DNA of 64,000 bases from Zunongwangia sp. ESRF-bin46 (GCA_002631855.1 NTLF01000017.1:124001-188000), one strand, 5' to 3'. Shown: positions 17,417-26,541, counted from the stretch's first letter. A program made the numbers and translations. The notes: generated from the sequence alone by a model not told the origin.

Positions 17417-18747
17417 TGATGCAATATTTACCTAACATTATATTTTTTCTTGTTTTAGCTGCTGGTATCGGCTATTTTACGTTTAACATTAGAAAAGTAA
17501 TCCGAAATGTAAAAGTAGGGCGTGAAATTGATGCTTCCGATCACAAAAAAGAGCGATGGAACAATGTAATCCGTATTGCTTTGGGACAGTCTAAAATGGT
17601 TGTAAGGCCTGTTTCTGGGATCATGCACATTTTTGTGTACGTAGGGTTTATTATCATAAACATTGAAGTACTTGAGATAATCATCGATGGTATTTTTGGA
17701 ACACACAGGGTTCTTTCTTTTTTAGGTCCTGTATATGATGCTCTTATTGCTTCTTTTGAAATATTAGCACTCTTAGTATTAGTAGGTGTAATCGTTTTTT
17801 GGATACGCCGAAACATTCAAAAGATTAAACGTTTTTGGGCACGAGAAATGAAAGGTTGGCCAAAAGACGATGCCAATTACATTCTGTATTTCGAAATGGT
17901 TTTAATGGTTTTATTCTTAACCATGAATGCGGCCGATTTACAACTGCAACAAATGGGAGCTGCACATTACACGCAAGCAGGTTCTTTTCCCATTAGTGGC
18001 CTAATATCACCTTTATTTGATGGACTATCAGAAAGCACTCTAATACTTATTGAACGTGGTGCCTGGTGGTTACACATTATTGGTATTCTCGTTTTCTTAA
18101 ACTACTTATACTTTTCAAAGCACCTTCATATACTATTGGCGTTCCCTAATGTATACTTCGGAAAAGTAGTACCTAAAGGAAAGTTTAAAAACCTGGAGTC
18201 TGTTACTAACGAAGTAAAATTGATGATGGATCCTAATGCCGATCCATTTGCCGAACCTGCTGAAGATGAAGCCGATGCTGAGCCAGACAAGTTTGGAGCA
18301 AGCGACGTAATGGATTTAAGCAGAATTCAGTTATTAAACGCCTATACCTGTACCGAATGTGGTCGATGTACCAGTGAGTGTCCCGCCAACCAAACGGGTA
18401 AAAAACTGTCACCACGTAAAATCATGATGGATACGAGAGATCGTATTGAGGAAGTAGGTAAAAACATCACAGAAAATGGTGAGTTCAAACCTGATGGAAA
18501 ACAATTGTTAGACGATTATATTCTTCGGGAAGAATTGTGGGCATGTACAACTTGTAACGCTTGTGTAGAAGCTTGTCCGGTTAGTATTGATCCACTTTCC
18601 ATCATTATGGATATGCGTCAGTATTTAGTAATGGAGCAATCAGCAGCACCAAACGAGCTTAATGTAGCCATGACAAATATTGAAAATAATGGCGCACCTT
18701 GGCCATATAACCAGATGGACCGTTTAAACTGGAAGGACGAAGCCTAA
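17416..18747 (+). CDS. Membrane (Fe-S)-binding protein, heterodisulfide reductase-like
   Basis: 443 residues. The N-terminal half holds about five transmembrane helices (near 5-25, 65-90, 105-130, 155-175, 215-235). The C-terminal part carries two [4Fe-4S] motifs: CTECGRCTSECP (from residue 312) and CTTCNACVEACP (from residue 377). Such fusions act as quinone-linked electron carriers and work with a CCG-domain partner; here that partner is encoded at 20179. The electron donor is unknown. An acidic linker (DPFAEPAEDEADAEPDKF) joins the halves. Translationally coupled to mlaD by a 1-nt overlap. Confidence 0.88.
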   Translation: MMQYLPNIIFFLVLAAGIGYFTFNIRKVIRNVKVGREIDASDHKKERWNNVIRIALGQSKMVVRPVSGIMHIFVYVGFIIINIEVLEIIIDGIFGTHRVLSFLGPVYDALIASFEILALLVLVGVIVFWIRRNIQKIKRFWAREMKGWPKDDANYILYFEMVLMVLFLTMNAADLQLQQMGAAHYTQAGSFPISGLISPLFDGLSESTLILIERGAWWLHIIGILVFLNYLYFSKHLHILLAFPNVYFGKVVPKGKFKNLESVTNEVKLMMDPNADPFAEPAEDEADAEPDKFGASDVMDLSRIQLLNAYTCTECGRCTSECPANQTGKKLSPRKIMMDTRDRIEEVGKNITENGEFKPDGKQLLDDYILREELWACTTCNACVEACPVSIDPLSIIMDMRQYLVMEQSAAPNELNVAMTNIENNGAPWPYNQMDRLNWKDEA

Positions 18748-18779
18748 AGAATTTTTATTCAGCTTTTATTTATTTTATA

Positions 18780-19685
18780 ATGAAACAAATAAGCACTCTC
18801 TTTTTTTTATTCATTTTTGGGGTTTCTGGTTTTGCACAAACAGAAAACTTCATAAATAACAACGGAGATGTTATTTGTTTCACCACTTTTGGTACTGGAT
18901 TCCCTGTTTTAATTATTAATGGAGGACCGGGAATGAGTAGCGAAGGTTTTATGCCTTTGGCAAAAACACTTTCAGAAAACAATAAAACTATTATATACGA
19001 CCAACGGGGTACAGGAAAATCTACCTTAAAAACAGTAAATGAAAACACCATTACTTTAGATTTAATGGTTGAAGATATTGAAGTACTTCGGAAACATTTA
19101 AAAATAGATTCTTGGATTGTTTTAGGGCATTCTTTTGGAGGCATGCTGGCTTCATATTACACAACCAAACATTCAAAAAATGTAAAAGGATTAATTTTAT
19201 CTTCCTCAGGGGGAGTTGATTTAAGTTTACTTTCAAGAATTAATATCACTGGGCAATTAACCCAAAAACAGCAAGACTCTCTTAGCTATTGGAATCAAAA
19301 AATTGCAAACGGCGATACCAGCCACTTTGCAAGACTTCAAAGAGGAAAATATTTAGCATCTGCCTATTTATACAAAAAAGATTTTGTAGATGTGGTGGCT
19401 GAACGATTGACGCAAGGCAACAGTCAAATCAATAGCTTAGTTTGGCAAAACATGCATACTATAGCGTTTGATTGTAAAAAACAACTTCAACAATACACTA
19501 AGCCAGTTTTAGTTATTCAAGGAAAACAAGATATTGTTAACAAGGATATTGCTGTTAAAACGCATGCGCTGTTTCAGGATTCAAAATTAGTTTATATTGA
19601 TGAGTGTGCTCATTATGGTTGGCTAGAGCAACCCGAACAATATTTTAAAGAAATAAACACATTTTTAGCACGGGCAGCAAGTTGA
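18780..19685 (+). CDS. Secreted alpha/beta hydrolase (proline iminopeptidase-like)
   Basis: 301 residues with a signal peptide (MKQISTLFFLFIFGVSGFAQ). Alpha/beta-hydrolase signatures: oxyanion-region NGGPGMSSEGF (about 44), YDQRGTGKST (about 75), nucleophile elbow GHSFGGML (about 117), the acid in QGKQDIVN (about 250) and catalytic His in ECAHYGWLEQP (about 278). This set is closest to the S33 aminopeptidase group. Substrate unknown. It stands between the two iron-sulfur protein genes with 32 nt upstream and 44 nt downstream, so it may be an insertion into an ancestral electron-transfer operon. Confidence 0.88.
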   Translation: MKQISTLFFLFIFGVSGFAQTENFINNNGDVICFTTFGTGFPVLIINGGPGMSSEGFMPLAKTLSENNKTIIYDQRGTGKSTLKTVNENTITLDLMVEDIEVLRKHLKIDSWIVLGHSFGGMLASYYTTKHSKNVKGLILSSSGGVDLSLLSRINITGQLTQKQQDSLSYWNQKIANGDTSHFARLQRGKYLASAYLYKKDFVDVVAERLTQGNSQINSLVWQNMHTIAFDCKKQLQQYTKPVLVIQGKQDIVNKDIAVKTHALFQDSKLVYIDECAHYGWLEQPEQYFKEINTFLARAAS

Positions 19686-19729
19686 AAAACAAATAGTAAC
19701 TTTGTGAACGTAAAAAAGTATCCCAGAAT

Positions 19730-20164
19730 ATGGAAAAAGAAGAAGTAGAGAAATTATTACATGACAAGGTAGAAAAAGGGGAACACGTTAGCCCAATACT
19801 TCCAAAGGATATAAAAAATTACTTAATTGATATCGATGGGACAATCACAGACGATATACCAAATGAAGAACCAGAGCGCATGGCTACCTGCGAACCTTTT
19901 CCAGATGCCCTAAAAACGCTGAACAATTGGTATGACCAAGGGCATATTATCTGTTTTTTTACATCTAGAACTGAGGATCATCGCGAAGTAACTGAAACTT
20001 GGTTAGAGAAACACGGCTTTAAATACCATTCCTTATTAATGGGAAAACCAAGAGGCGGAAATTATCACTGGATTGATAATCACTTGGTAAAAGCAACACG
20101 ATATAAAGGAAAATTTACAGACTTGATTGACAAAAAAGTAACCATTCAAGTTTTTAAAGATTAA
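19730..20164 (+). CDS. HAD-superfamily phosphatase-like protein
   Basis: 144 residues. The catalytic HAD motif I is LIDIDGTITDD (about 32-42). Motif II is in CFFTSRTE, and a late acidic motif occurs in HWIDNH, matching a minimal HAD with no large cap. Flavobacterial homologues are often labelled 'phosphoheptose isomerase', which the sequence does not support because it has a HAD nucleophile and no SIS domain. Substrate unknown. 14 nt upstream of the second iron-sulfur gene, so likely co-transcribed. Confidence 0.82.
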   Translation: MEKEEVEKLLHDKVEKGEHVSPILPKDIKNYLIDIDGTITDDIPNEEPERMATCEPFPDALKTLNNWYDQGHIICFFTSRTEDHREVTETWLEKHGFKYHSLLMGKPRGGNYHWIDNHLVKATRYKGKFTDLIDKKVTIQVFKD

Positions 20165-20178
20165 AATAAAAAGACACC

Positions 20179-20970
20179 ATGAGTGAACCTATAAAAGTAC
20201 CAACAATGGCCGAGTATATGGCTGAAGGCAAAAAACCTGAAGTATTATTTTGGGTAGGCTGTGCCGGAAGTTTTGATGATCGTGCCAAAAAAATTACCAA
20301 AGCGTTTGTAAAACTATTGCACAATGCAAAAGTTGATTTCGCTGTATTGGGAACCGAAGAAAGTTGTACAGGCGACCCAGCTAAACGGGCAGGAAATGAA
20401 TTCCTGTTTCAAATGCAAGCTATGACCAATATTGAAGTATTGAACGGTTATGAAGTTCAAAAGATAGTAACTGCTTGTCCACACTGCTTCAACACCATTA
20501 AAAATGAATATCCTGAATTAGGAGGGAATTATGAAGTGGTGCATCACACGCAGTTTTTAAAATCCCTTTTAAATGAGGGAAGACTGAAAGTAGAAGGTGG
20601 AAAATTTAAAGGAAAGAAAATTACCTTTCACGATCCTTGTTATTTAGGACGTGCCAATGGTGAATATGAAGCCCCTCGTGATTTACTACGGAAATTAGAA
20701 GTAGAACTAGTTGAAATGAAACGTTGTAAATCCCGTGGATTATGCTGTGGTGCTGGCGGGGCACAAATGTTTAAAGAACCTGAGGAAGGTAAAAAGGACG
20801 TAAACATAGAGCGTACTGAGGAAGCGTTAGAAACACAACCTAAAGTTATAGCGGCAGCTTGTCCATTTTGTAATACGATGATGACAGACGGTGTAAAAGG
20901 CAAAGAGAAAGAAGATGATGTAGCAGTAATGGATGTAGCTGAAATGATCGCCAACGCTGAAGATTTATAG
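20179..20970 (+). CDS. (Fe-S)-binding protein with two cysteine-rich CCG domains
   Basis: 263 residues, HdrB/GlpC/LutA-like. The first cysteine cluster includes VGCAGSF (about 23), GTEESCTGD and TACPHCFN (about 97-104). The second includes HDPCYLGRAN (about 152), LCCGAGGAQMF (about 190) and AACPFCNTM (about 231). Two such CCG repeats bind an unusual iron-sulfur cluster at the active site of heterodisulfide-reductase-like complexes. It is the expected soluble partner of the membrane protein at 17416-18747. Natural substrate in Flavobacteriaceae is unknown. Confidence 0.9.
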   Translation: MSEPIKVPTMAEYMAEGKKPEVLFWVGCAGSFDDRAKKITKAFVKLLHNAKVDFAVLGTEESCTGDPAKRAGNEFLFQMQAMTNIEVLNGYEVQKIVTACPHCFNTIKNEYPELGGNYEVVHHTQFLKSLLNEGRLKVEGGKFKGKKITFHDPCYLGRANGEYEAPRDLLRKLEVELVEMKRCKSRGLCCGAGGAQMFKEPEEGKKDVNIERTEEALETQPKVIAAACPFCNTMMTDGVKGKEKEDDVAVMDVAEMIANAEDL

Positions 20971-20975
20971 TGAAA

Positions 20976-21006
20976 TTAAAAAAGTCCCGATAGCTTTATC
21001 GGGACT
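20976..21006 (-). terminator. Intrinsic terminator, minus strand
   Basis: A 10-bp perfect hairpin (AGTCCCGATA at 983-992 of this kilobase, loop GCTT, TATCGGGACT) is followed on the minus strand by six T. It can end the transcript of the small hydrophilic protein at 21099-21404. On the plus strand no T-run follows, although it may protect the 3' end of the iron-sulfur operon mRNA. Confidence 0.7.
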
Positions 21007-21014
21007 CTATAAGT

Positions 21015-21087
21015 CCAAAAACAAGACAAGAGAGTGTTTTAAATGGCATTCAAATAAATTATAAAACCTTTCCTGTCTTGATTTTGG
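21015..21087. repeat. Long imperfect inverted repeat in an intergenic region
   Basis: CCAAAAACAAGACA (21015-21028) and TGTCTTGATTTTGG (21074-21087) pair over 13 of 14 positions with a single A-A mismatch, enclosing 45 bases. It lies between a terminator hairpin and the C-terminal end of the small hydrophilic protein gene, so on the minus strand it falls within that gene's 3' untranslated region. No T-run follows either arm, so it is not a classic terminator. Confidence 0.55.
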
Positions 21088-21098
21088 TTCTTTAAAAT

Positions 21099-21404
21099 TT
21101 ATCCTTTAGAAGCATCATCCCGTTCCAAGTTTTCATTACTGTCACTACCTTGACTGTGTAGTTTATTTTCTTCATCATTTAAATTAGAAGCACCCTGTCC
21201 TTTTTGAGCTTTAGTGCTACCTGGTACGTCTAATTTCTTACCACTAAAATCAATTTTCTGAGCACGTTCTCTTAATTGTTGGTCATCACCACCATCACCG
21301 TGAATGTGATCTTGTCCTAACACTTCTAAATCGTGCTTCGTAACATCAGAATTGTACTTTGTATCTTTACTATTTCCCTTTTCTTTTTTCTGTTCAGCAT
21401 CCAT
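21099..21404 (-). CDS. Small very hydrophilic protein, unknown function
   Basis: About 101 residues from the ATG at 21404 (MDAEQKKEKGNSKDTKY); an upstream ATG at 21431 would add nine. The protein is almost all charged or polar, with no hydrophobic core, one repeated DGGDD/GSD-type acidic turn and a KIDFSGKKLDVPG segment. Composition suggests an intrinsically disordered, possibly stress-related protein such as is common next to stress genes in Flavobacteriaceae. I do not recognise a named family. Monocistronic, with a terminator hairpin about 95 nt downstream. Confidence 0.7.
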   Translation of the reverse strand: MDAEQKKEKGNSKDTKYNSDVTKHDLEVLGQDHIHGDGGDDQQLRERAQKIDFSGKKLDVPGSTKAQKGQGASNLNDEENKLHSQGSDSNENLERDDASKG

Positions 21405-21623
21405 AATTTTCTGTTTTTCTTTAAAATACATGTAATTCTTAATAAAGAGATTGTATTTAACGCCTTCTAAACAAACTATAACATGATTTTATAGTTTCCT
21501 TCTGTAAATAATATTTTCTTCAGAAGAATATGTGATTGGAAATCATGTTAAAGTTGGGTTTTACCAAGTACTAAAACTATTTTTCCTATAATTTTAGGTA
21601 CTTATTAAAAAACTACCCTTTTT

Positions 21624-23525
21624 ATGAAAAAACAGTCCTTAAACCTTTATTTATTCCTTTTTATAGCCGCTATTAGTTTTACTTCAGTAAAAGCACAAGA
21701 AGATACAGAAGAAGACGTATTTAAGCAGTTGGAGGAGCTTGCTATTGTCGACCAAAAAATTATGATGCCTATGCGAGATGGAGTTCGTTTGGCAACCGAT
21801 ATTTACCGACCTAAAACAGATAAAAAAGTACCCATTATTTTTTCAAGAACACCTTACAACTTTAATACCTGGCGGGACGGTGAAAAAACCGAGCGTACGG
21901 CAAAATCAGCCCTTGAAGCTGTAAAACGCGGATATGCATATGTAGTTCAAAATGAACGAGGACGCTTTTTTTCAGAAGGAGAGTGGGATATTTTAGGAGT
22001 ACCGTTAACCGATGGCTATGATGCGTTTACTTGGATGAAAAACCAAGATTGGTCAAACGGAAAAATAGGAACATTAGGGTGTTCATCAACAGCAGAATGG
22101 CAAATGGCCGTTGCAGCTTTAGATCATCCATCTCATGCAGCAATGGTACCAATGGGATATGGTGCGGGAATTGGAACGGTAGGCGAATACCATGAACAAG
22201 GAAACTGGTATAGAGGAGGAGCGGAGCAACTATTGTTTTTCGCTTGGTTATATGGAGTGGAACAAGATAAATTCAAGCCTAGAATTCCGGAAGGAGCTAC
22301 ACAAGAAGATCTAATTCGTATTTCACGATTTTACGATCTCGCACCAGAAAACCCAGAAATTGATATGTCCAAAGCATTAGCGTATTTACCTATTCAAGAT
22401 ATGCTGCAAAATATGCACGGAAAAAAAGAAATTTTTGATAAAATGGTACGTCGCAAGCCTAACAATCCGGCTTGGCACGAAGGTGGGTTATACCATGATG
22501 ATATGGAAATTGGTGTGCCTAGCTTTTGGTTTACGTCTTGGTATGATGTTTCAATCAGTCCAAACTTGGCATTGTTCAATCACGTTCGTAATAATGCAAA
22601 GGACAAAGAAATTCGTGATAATCAATATTTAGTTATCGCCCCAACATTGCACTGTGCTTATTTTAGGGCAACCGAAAATACAATTGTAGGAGAACGTCCT
22701 ATCGGTGATGCCACATTAAATTATGAAGAACAAATCTATGGTTGGTTCGATATGTGGTTAAAAGGTGAGGAAAATGATTTCAAAGAAGAAATACCTCGTG
22801 TTCAGTACTATACCATGGGAAGCAATGAATGGCAAGCTTCGGAAGTTTGGCCACCAAAGAATGCAAAAATGACCACAATGTATTTAGAAAGCAAGGGCAA
22901 CGCAAATACATTAAACGGAGATGGTACGCTTCAATATAAAAAACCAGGTAAAAAGGATAGCCCAGATTCATTTACCTACGATCCTATGGATCCTGTACCG
23001 TCACACGGTGGTAATGTATGTTGCACCGGTAATGCTGTAGAAGGTGGCGCTTTTGATCAACAAGCGATGGAAACACGTGAAGACATTTTAGTATATACAA
23101 GTGAACCTTTAAAGGAAGGAATGGAAATTTCTGGTTTTATCGAGTCTACTTTATACCTTTCAAGTGATGTAAAAGATACCGATCTTACCATTAAATTAAT
23201 CGATGTGTATCCAGATGGTCGTGCTTATAATTTAGATGAAACCATACAACGGGTTCGCTATCGCGAAGGGTATGATAAAGAAGTGTTTATGGAAGAAGGA
23301 AATGTCTATAAAGTAGATTTAACACCTATGAGTACTAGTAACTTCTTCAAAAAAGGACACAGCATCCGTATTGAAGTATCGAGCAGTAACTTCCCGCGAT
23401 TTGCAAGAAACTTAAATACAGGTGGAAATAATTATGATGAAAAAGAAGGAGTGGTAGCAAATAATACCATTCATCATTCAAGAGAATATCCTTCCATGAT
23501 TAAATTACCTATTGTTTCTGAATAA
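21624..23525 (+). CDS. CocE/NonD family hydrolase (S15-type acyl/ester hydrolase)
   Basis: 633 residues with a signal peptide (about 1-25, ending VKAQ). N-terminal alpha/beta-hydrolase domain: [12 protein letters not shown] (about 53), a cap region, and a serine elbow [11 protein letters not shown] (about 150), which replaces the GSSYEG of classical alpha-amino-acid ester hydrolases. The C-terminal third is the jelly-roll domain of X-Pro dipeptidyl peptidases ([19 protein letters not shown], about 508, and [13 protein letters not shown]). Likely a periplasmic esterase or amidase acting on amino-acid esters or beta-lactam-like amides; substrate unproven. Monocistronic, with a strong terminator 25 nt downstream. 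Confidence 0.9.
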   Translation: MKKQSLNLYLFLFIAAISFTSVKAQEDTEEDVFKQLEELAIVDQKIMMPMRDGVRLATDIYRPKTDKKVPIIFSRTPYNFNTWRDGEKTERTAKSALEAVKRGYAYVVQNERGRFFSEGEWDILGVPLTDGYDAFTWMKNQDWSNGKIGTLGCSSTAEWQMAVAALDHPSHAAMVPMGYGAGIGTVGEYHEQGNWYRGGAEQLLFFAWLYGVEQDKFKPRIPEGATQEDLIRISRFYDLAPENPEIDMSKALAYLPIQDMLQNMHGKKEIFDKMVRRKPNNPAWHEGGLYHDDMEIGVPSFWFTSWYDVSISPNLALFNHVRNNAKDKEIRDNQYLVIAPTLHCAYFRATENTIVGERPIGDATLNYEEQIYGWFDMWLKGEENDFKEEIPRVQYYTMGSNEWQASEVWPPKNAKMTTMYLESKGNANTLNGDGTLQYKKPGKKDSPDSFTYDPMDPVPSHGGNVCCTGNAVEGGAFDQQAMETREDILVYTSEPLKEGMEISGFIESTLYLSSDVKDTDLTIKLIDVYPDGRAYNLDETIQRVRYREGYDKEVFMEEGNVYKVDLTPMSTSNFFKKGHSIRIEVSSSNFPRFARNLNTGGNNYDEKEGVVANNTIHHSREYPSMIKLPIVSE

Positions 23526-23550
23526 ATAATAATGCATACTTAAACAGTTT

Positions 23551-23581
23551 AAGCCAAATGGGTTTTCCATTTGGCTTTTTT
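23551..23581 (+). terminator. Intrinsic terminator after the CocE-type gene
   Basis: AAGCCAAATGG (23551-23561) pairs with CCATTTGGCTT (23567-23577) over 11 bp around a five-base loop and runs into six T. It ends the plus-strand transcript and overlaps the last codon of the convergent pseudouridine synthase gene. Confidence 0.85.
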
Positions 23582-24164
23582 ATACCAATAAGTTATCCGT
23601 CGGGATAACTTCACCGGCTTGCATAGCATCTACATGTAAATTTCCTATCCGAACACGTGCCAATCTCAAGGTAGGAAAGCCAACCGCTGCTGTCATTTTC
23701 TTTACTTGTCTAAACTTTCCTTCGGTGAGCGTTATTGAAATCCAAGAGGTAGGTCCGTGCCGACTATCCCGTATTTTTTTCGCTCGTTCTGGTAGCTTAG
23801 GAGTTTCTTTTAATGAAAACGCATGACAAGGCTTGGTTAGGTATTTTTTACCGCTATAGCCTATTTCAACCCCTTGTTGCAGTTTTTGAATAGCGTCTTC
23901 AGTAATGAGTCCATCTACTTGTACATAGTATTCTTTTTCAATAGTTCCGCTACAAATTTTATAACTTACTTTTCCATCTGTAGTTAGCAACAATAACCCT
24001 TCAGAGTCTTCATCTAAACGACCAATCGCCATGGTTTCTTCAGGAAAATCATACAATTCACCCAACAGCTTTTTAGTATTCTTCTTTGGGCCATTATTGA
24101 CAAACTGGCTTAAGTACCCATATGGCTTGTACAATAAGAAGTGTTTGTGGTCTGTTGAATTCAT
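23580..24164 (-). CDS. RsuA/RluE-family rRNA pseudouridine synthase
   Basis: 194 residues, single catalytic domain without the N-terminal S4 domain, as in RluE (23S rRNA pseudouridine-2457 synthase). The catalytic aspartate sits in GRLDEDSEGLLLLT (about 48-61). Other motifs: LLYKPYGYLSQF at the start and EGKFRQVKKMTAAVG followed by LRLARVRIG near the C-terminus. The RluE assignment rests on size and domain content; the target uridine is inferred. Monocistronic, with a divergent small secreted-protein gene upstream. Confidence 0.9.
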   Translation of the reverse strand: MNSTDHKHFLLYKPYGYLSQFVNNGPKKNTKKLLGELYDFPEETMAIGRLDEDSEGLLLLTTDGKVSYKICSGTIEKEYYVQVDGLITEDAIQKLQQGVEIGYSGKKYLTKPCHAFSLKETPKLPERAKKIRDSRHGPTSWISITLTEGKFRQVKKMTAAVGFPTLRLARVRIGNLHVDAMQAGEVIPTDNLLV

Positions 24165-24313
24165 CTTTCAAAAATATTGATTTTATAAAGGAGCACCATA
24201 TTTTGATACATTTTACTTAAAAAATGTTAAGCACTGTTAATGAAAGCGTTAAAGCCATTTATTTTTTTTAGGGATACTCTTTTTTTATATACATTAAATA
24301 AAAAATTAACAAG

Positions 24314-24676
24314 ATGAAGAAACTTATAGTACTTATTACTTTGCTTATTGGTGTTACAGCCTTTTCACAAGATCCATTTTTACAAAAAGATAGTGACAAC
24401 TACGAAATGAGGGCAGATGCTTTAACCGAGACTTATAATGCAGAGCTTGCATTATCATCTAAACAAGAATTACTTTTTAAAAAGAAAGTTGAAGAATTTT
24501 TACCCCGTTACGATGCGATACGCAAAAACCATGAAGGGAGGGACAAATTAAACAGAATACAAAGCTTAGGCGAAGAAGAATCTGCTGAAATGAGAAACAT
24601 CCTTACGCAACCTCAATTCGATTTATATGTGAAGATGAAAGCGAAGATACAACCTATAGGAAAGGTTGATAAATAA
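24314..24676 (+). CDS. Small secreted protein, unknown function
   Basis: 120 residues with a signal peptide (MKKLIVLITLLIGVTAFSQ). The mature part is about 100 residues of predicted helix: ETYNAELALSSKQELLFKKK, a conserved-looking ILTQPQFDLYVKMKAKI. It resembles the short helical periplasmic proteins of Flavobacteriaceae that share an LT-x-Q-x-like segment with Spy/CpxP proteins, but the match is weak. Followed within 25 nt by a strong bidirectional terminator, so it is a single-gene unit. Confidence 0.78.
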   Translation: MKKLIVLITLLIGVTAFSQDPFLQKDSDNYEMRADALTETYNAELALSSKQELLFKKKVEEFLPRYDAIRKNHEGRDKLNRIQSLGEEESAEMRNILTQPQFDLYVKMKAKIQPIGKVDK

Positions 24677-24700
24677 TTTTTCAATACATACATAGAAACA

Positions 24701-24729
24701 AAAACGCGGAATTAAATTCCGCGTTTTTT
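24701..24729. terminator. Bidirectional intrinsic terminator
   Basis: AAAACGCGGAAT (24701-24712) and ATTCCGCGTTTT (24716-24727) form a perfect 12-bp stem with a 3-base loop, flanked by A on the left and T on the right. It can stop transcription from both the plus-strand small secreted protein and the minus-strand hpf operon. Confidence 0.85.
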
Positions 24730-24746
24730 ATTAGTTATATAGAGCT

Positions 24747-25205
24747 TTATTTAAAACTTTCATCACCGGTTTTAGGCTCAATGTTGGGCTTCTCGGTATG
24801 CATGGTTTTTTCAATACCCGCAGATTCTACTCCAAAAAAGTTCATAACATCCGGTGGGTTTTCAATTTGTTCGGTTTTTTTTCCGTTTATAGCAATGGGT
24901 TGTGTTAATACTTCATGATTGTTTTGTAGTATCTTAATCCAGTCATCAGTATCAAAATCAGAAGTATCAGTACCTTCATCTTCCAATATTCGTTTGTCTA
25001 CAAAATCACCAACCGATTTTCCCGTAGCTTCTGCAAGTTCCACCCACTGTGTGCCGGGAACTTTAACTTTTGAAATATCTACTGTATGTACTTTTTCTTC
25101 AATGCCTTGTAGGTAGCTAAGCGTGTGTTTTCCCACACGGGTTTGGCTACTATATATTAATGTAAATTGTTTATCATCTCTTGCGAGTACTCCCATGTCT
25201 TTCAT
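24747..25205 (-). CDS. ArsC/Spx-like protein lacking cysteines
   Basis: 152 residues with the general fold pattern of ArsC/Spx glutaredoxin-like proteins: a first strand FTLIYSSQTRVGKHTLSYL (about 14-32), a helix WVELAEATGKSVGDFVD and a late cis-proline strand LTQPIAINGKKTEQ (about 100-113). The position normally holding the catalytic Cys of ArsC (or CxxC of Spx) reads SSQTRVGK, and the whole protein has no cysteine. It cannot be a thiol reductase by the known mechanism. The gene begins 2 nt after the hpf stop, so a role with ribosome hibernation or stress is a reasonable inference only. Confidence 0.75.
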   Translation of the reverse strand: MKDMGVLARDDKQFTLIYSSQTRVGKHTLSYLQGIEEKVHTVDISKVKVPGTQWVELAEATGKSVGDFVDKRILEDEGTDTSDFDTDDWIKILQNNHEVLTQPIAINGKKTEQIENPPDVMNFFGVESAGIEKTMHTEKPNIEPKTGDESFK

Positions 25206-25207
25206 GT

Positions 25208-25510
25208 TTAGTGTGTTTTCATTTTTGCTTTTCGTTTTTGAAGTTGTCTGTCTAATTGGTTTATTACTTCAGCTAACGAAATTTCAAATTTTTCTTTACT
25301 TTCTTCAGCAAATAATCTTGGCCCTGGGGCACTAAGCTGGATTTTTGTCTTTCTTCCTGTTTGGTCATTAGAGGTGTTTTCTGCCTCAAAGTAAACATCT
25401 GCCCGTACTATAAAATCATACTTGCTAACCAGTTTATTAATTTTCTCCGTTGCAAGAGCTTCTAGACGTTCACTTGCTGATACTTTATCATACTCAAAAT
25501 TAATATTCAT
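25208..25510 (-). CDS. hpf: Ribosome hibernation-promoting factor, short HPF/RaiA type
   Basis: 100 residues, length of the short HPF/YfiA family. Such proteins bind the 30S subunit decoding site and silence ribosomes in stationary phase or stress. The sequence shows the beta-alpha-beta-beta-beta-alpha pattern: NINFEYDKVSASERLEALA at the start, FIVRADVYFEAEN in the middle and FEISLAEVINQLDRQLQKRK in the basic C-terminal helix. No long-HPF dimerisation domain. First gene of a two-gene operon. Confidence 0.93.
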   Translation of the reverse strand: MNINFEYDKVSASERLEALATEKINKLVSKYDFIVRADVYFEAENTSNDQTGRKTKIQLSAPGPRLFAEESKEKFEISLAEVINQLDRQLQKRKAKMKTH

Positions 25511-25584
25511 AATCTTCTTGTTTTAGTTGTTTAAATATACAATTCAGTAGGAGAGAGGGCAAAAATTTAATAATACTTTGTGAA

Positions 25585-26541
25585 TTAAGGCTGCTCTATA
25601 ACTTCTCCTTCTGAAGGAATAAAGATAGAAGCGATAATCCCTGCCGCTAAAGATAATACGATGATGCCCAGAGACAACCATTCGGGTATTTCTACATGAT
25701 GCGACAGAATCATTTTAACCCCTACAAAAGCCAGAATAACTACTAAGCTATAATTAATATACCGAAATTTTTGCAACATTCTAGATATTAAAAAATACAT
25801 AGAACGCAAACCTAGTATTGCCAATATATTTGAACTGAACACTATAAAAGGATCTGCGGTAATTGCTAGAATAGCGGGTATACTGTCTAAGGCAAAAAGC
25901 ACATCGGTTAACTCAATAATCATCAACGCAATAAAGAGTGGGGTAGCGGCTCGAATACCCATACGCCTTATAAAAAAATTATCACCTTCTATTTTATGTG
26001 TAATAGGAAATAGTTTTCGAAGAAATCGATACATAGGTGATTGCTTCGGATTAAAATCTTCTCCACTTGAAGTCAGCATTTTATAGGCAGTATATAATAA
26101 GAACACGCCAAACACATAAACAATCCAGTCTACCTTGTTGATTAAAGTAACACCAAATAAAATCATAAGAGCCCTAAATACAATAGCTCCTAAAATTCCC
26201 CAAAAGAGAACACGGTGTTGATACTTTTCAGGAATTTTAAACGAAGAAAATATAACCGCTATCACAAATACGTTATCAATGCTCAATGATAATTCTATTA
26301 AATACCCGGTTATATATTTTATCACTGCATTATTAGGGGTAAGGCCAGTAGGATTTTCTACCATTCCATTACTGAAAAGCCAATAAATAACCCCAGAAAA
26401 AGCTAACGCCAAACTCACCCAGACCGAAGTCCAAATAGATGCTTCTTTTGTCTTAATAATATGCGCCTTGCGATTAAATACCCCTAGGTCAAGGGCTAAA
26501 AATATAATGATGACGGAAATAAAAATGATCCAAACGGTCAT
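25585..26541 (-). CDS. TerC/Alx family membrane protein
   Basis: 318 residues with about nine hydrophobic helices. Both family signatures carrying conserved acidic residues are present: ELSLSIDNVFVIAV (about 89) and ELTDVLFALDSIPAI (about 210). TerC/Alx proteins are linked to tellurite resistance and, for Alx and MeeF/MeeY types, to manganese export. Which applies here is unknown. Single gene, divergent from the aconitase gene over 171 nt that shows no clear riboswitch. Confidence 0.92.
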   Translation of the reverse strand: MTVWIIFISVIIIFLALDLGVFNRKAHIIKTKEASIWTSVWVSLALAFSGVIYWLFSNGMVENPTGLTPNNAVIKYITGYLIELSLSIDNVFVIAVIFSSFKIPEKYQHRVLFWGILGAIVFRALMILFGVTLINKVDWIVYVFGVFLLYTAYKMLTSSGEDFNPKQSPMYRFLRKLFPITHKIEGDNFFIRRMGIRAATPLFIALMIIELTDVLFALDSIPAILAITADPFIVFSSNILAILGLRSMYFLISRMLQKFRYINYSLVVILAFVGVKMILSHHVEIPEWLSLGIIVLSLAAGIIASIFIPSEGEVIEQP

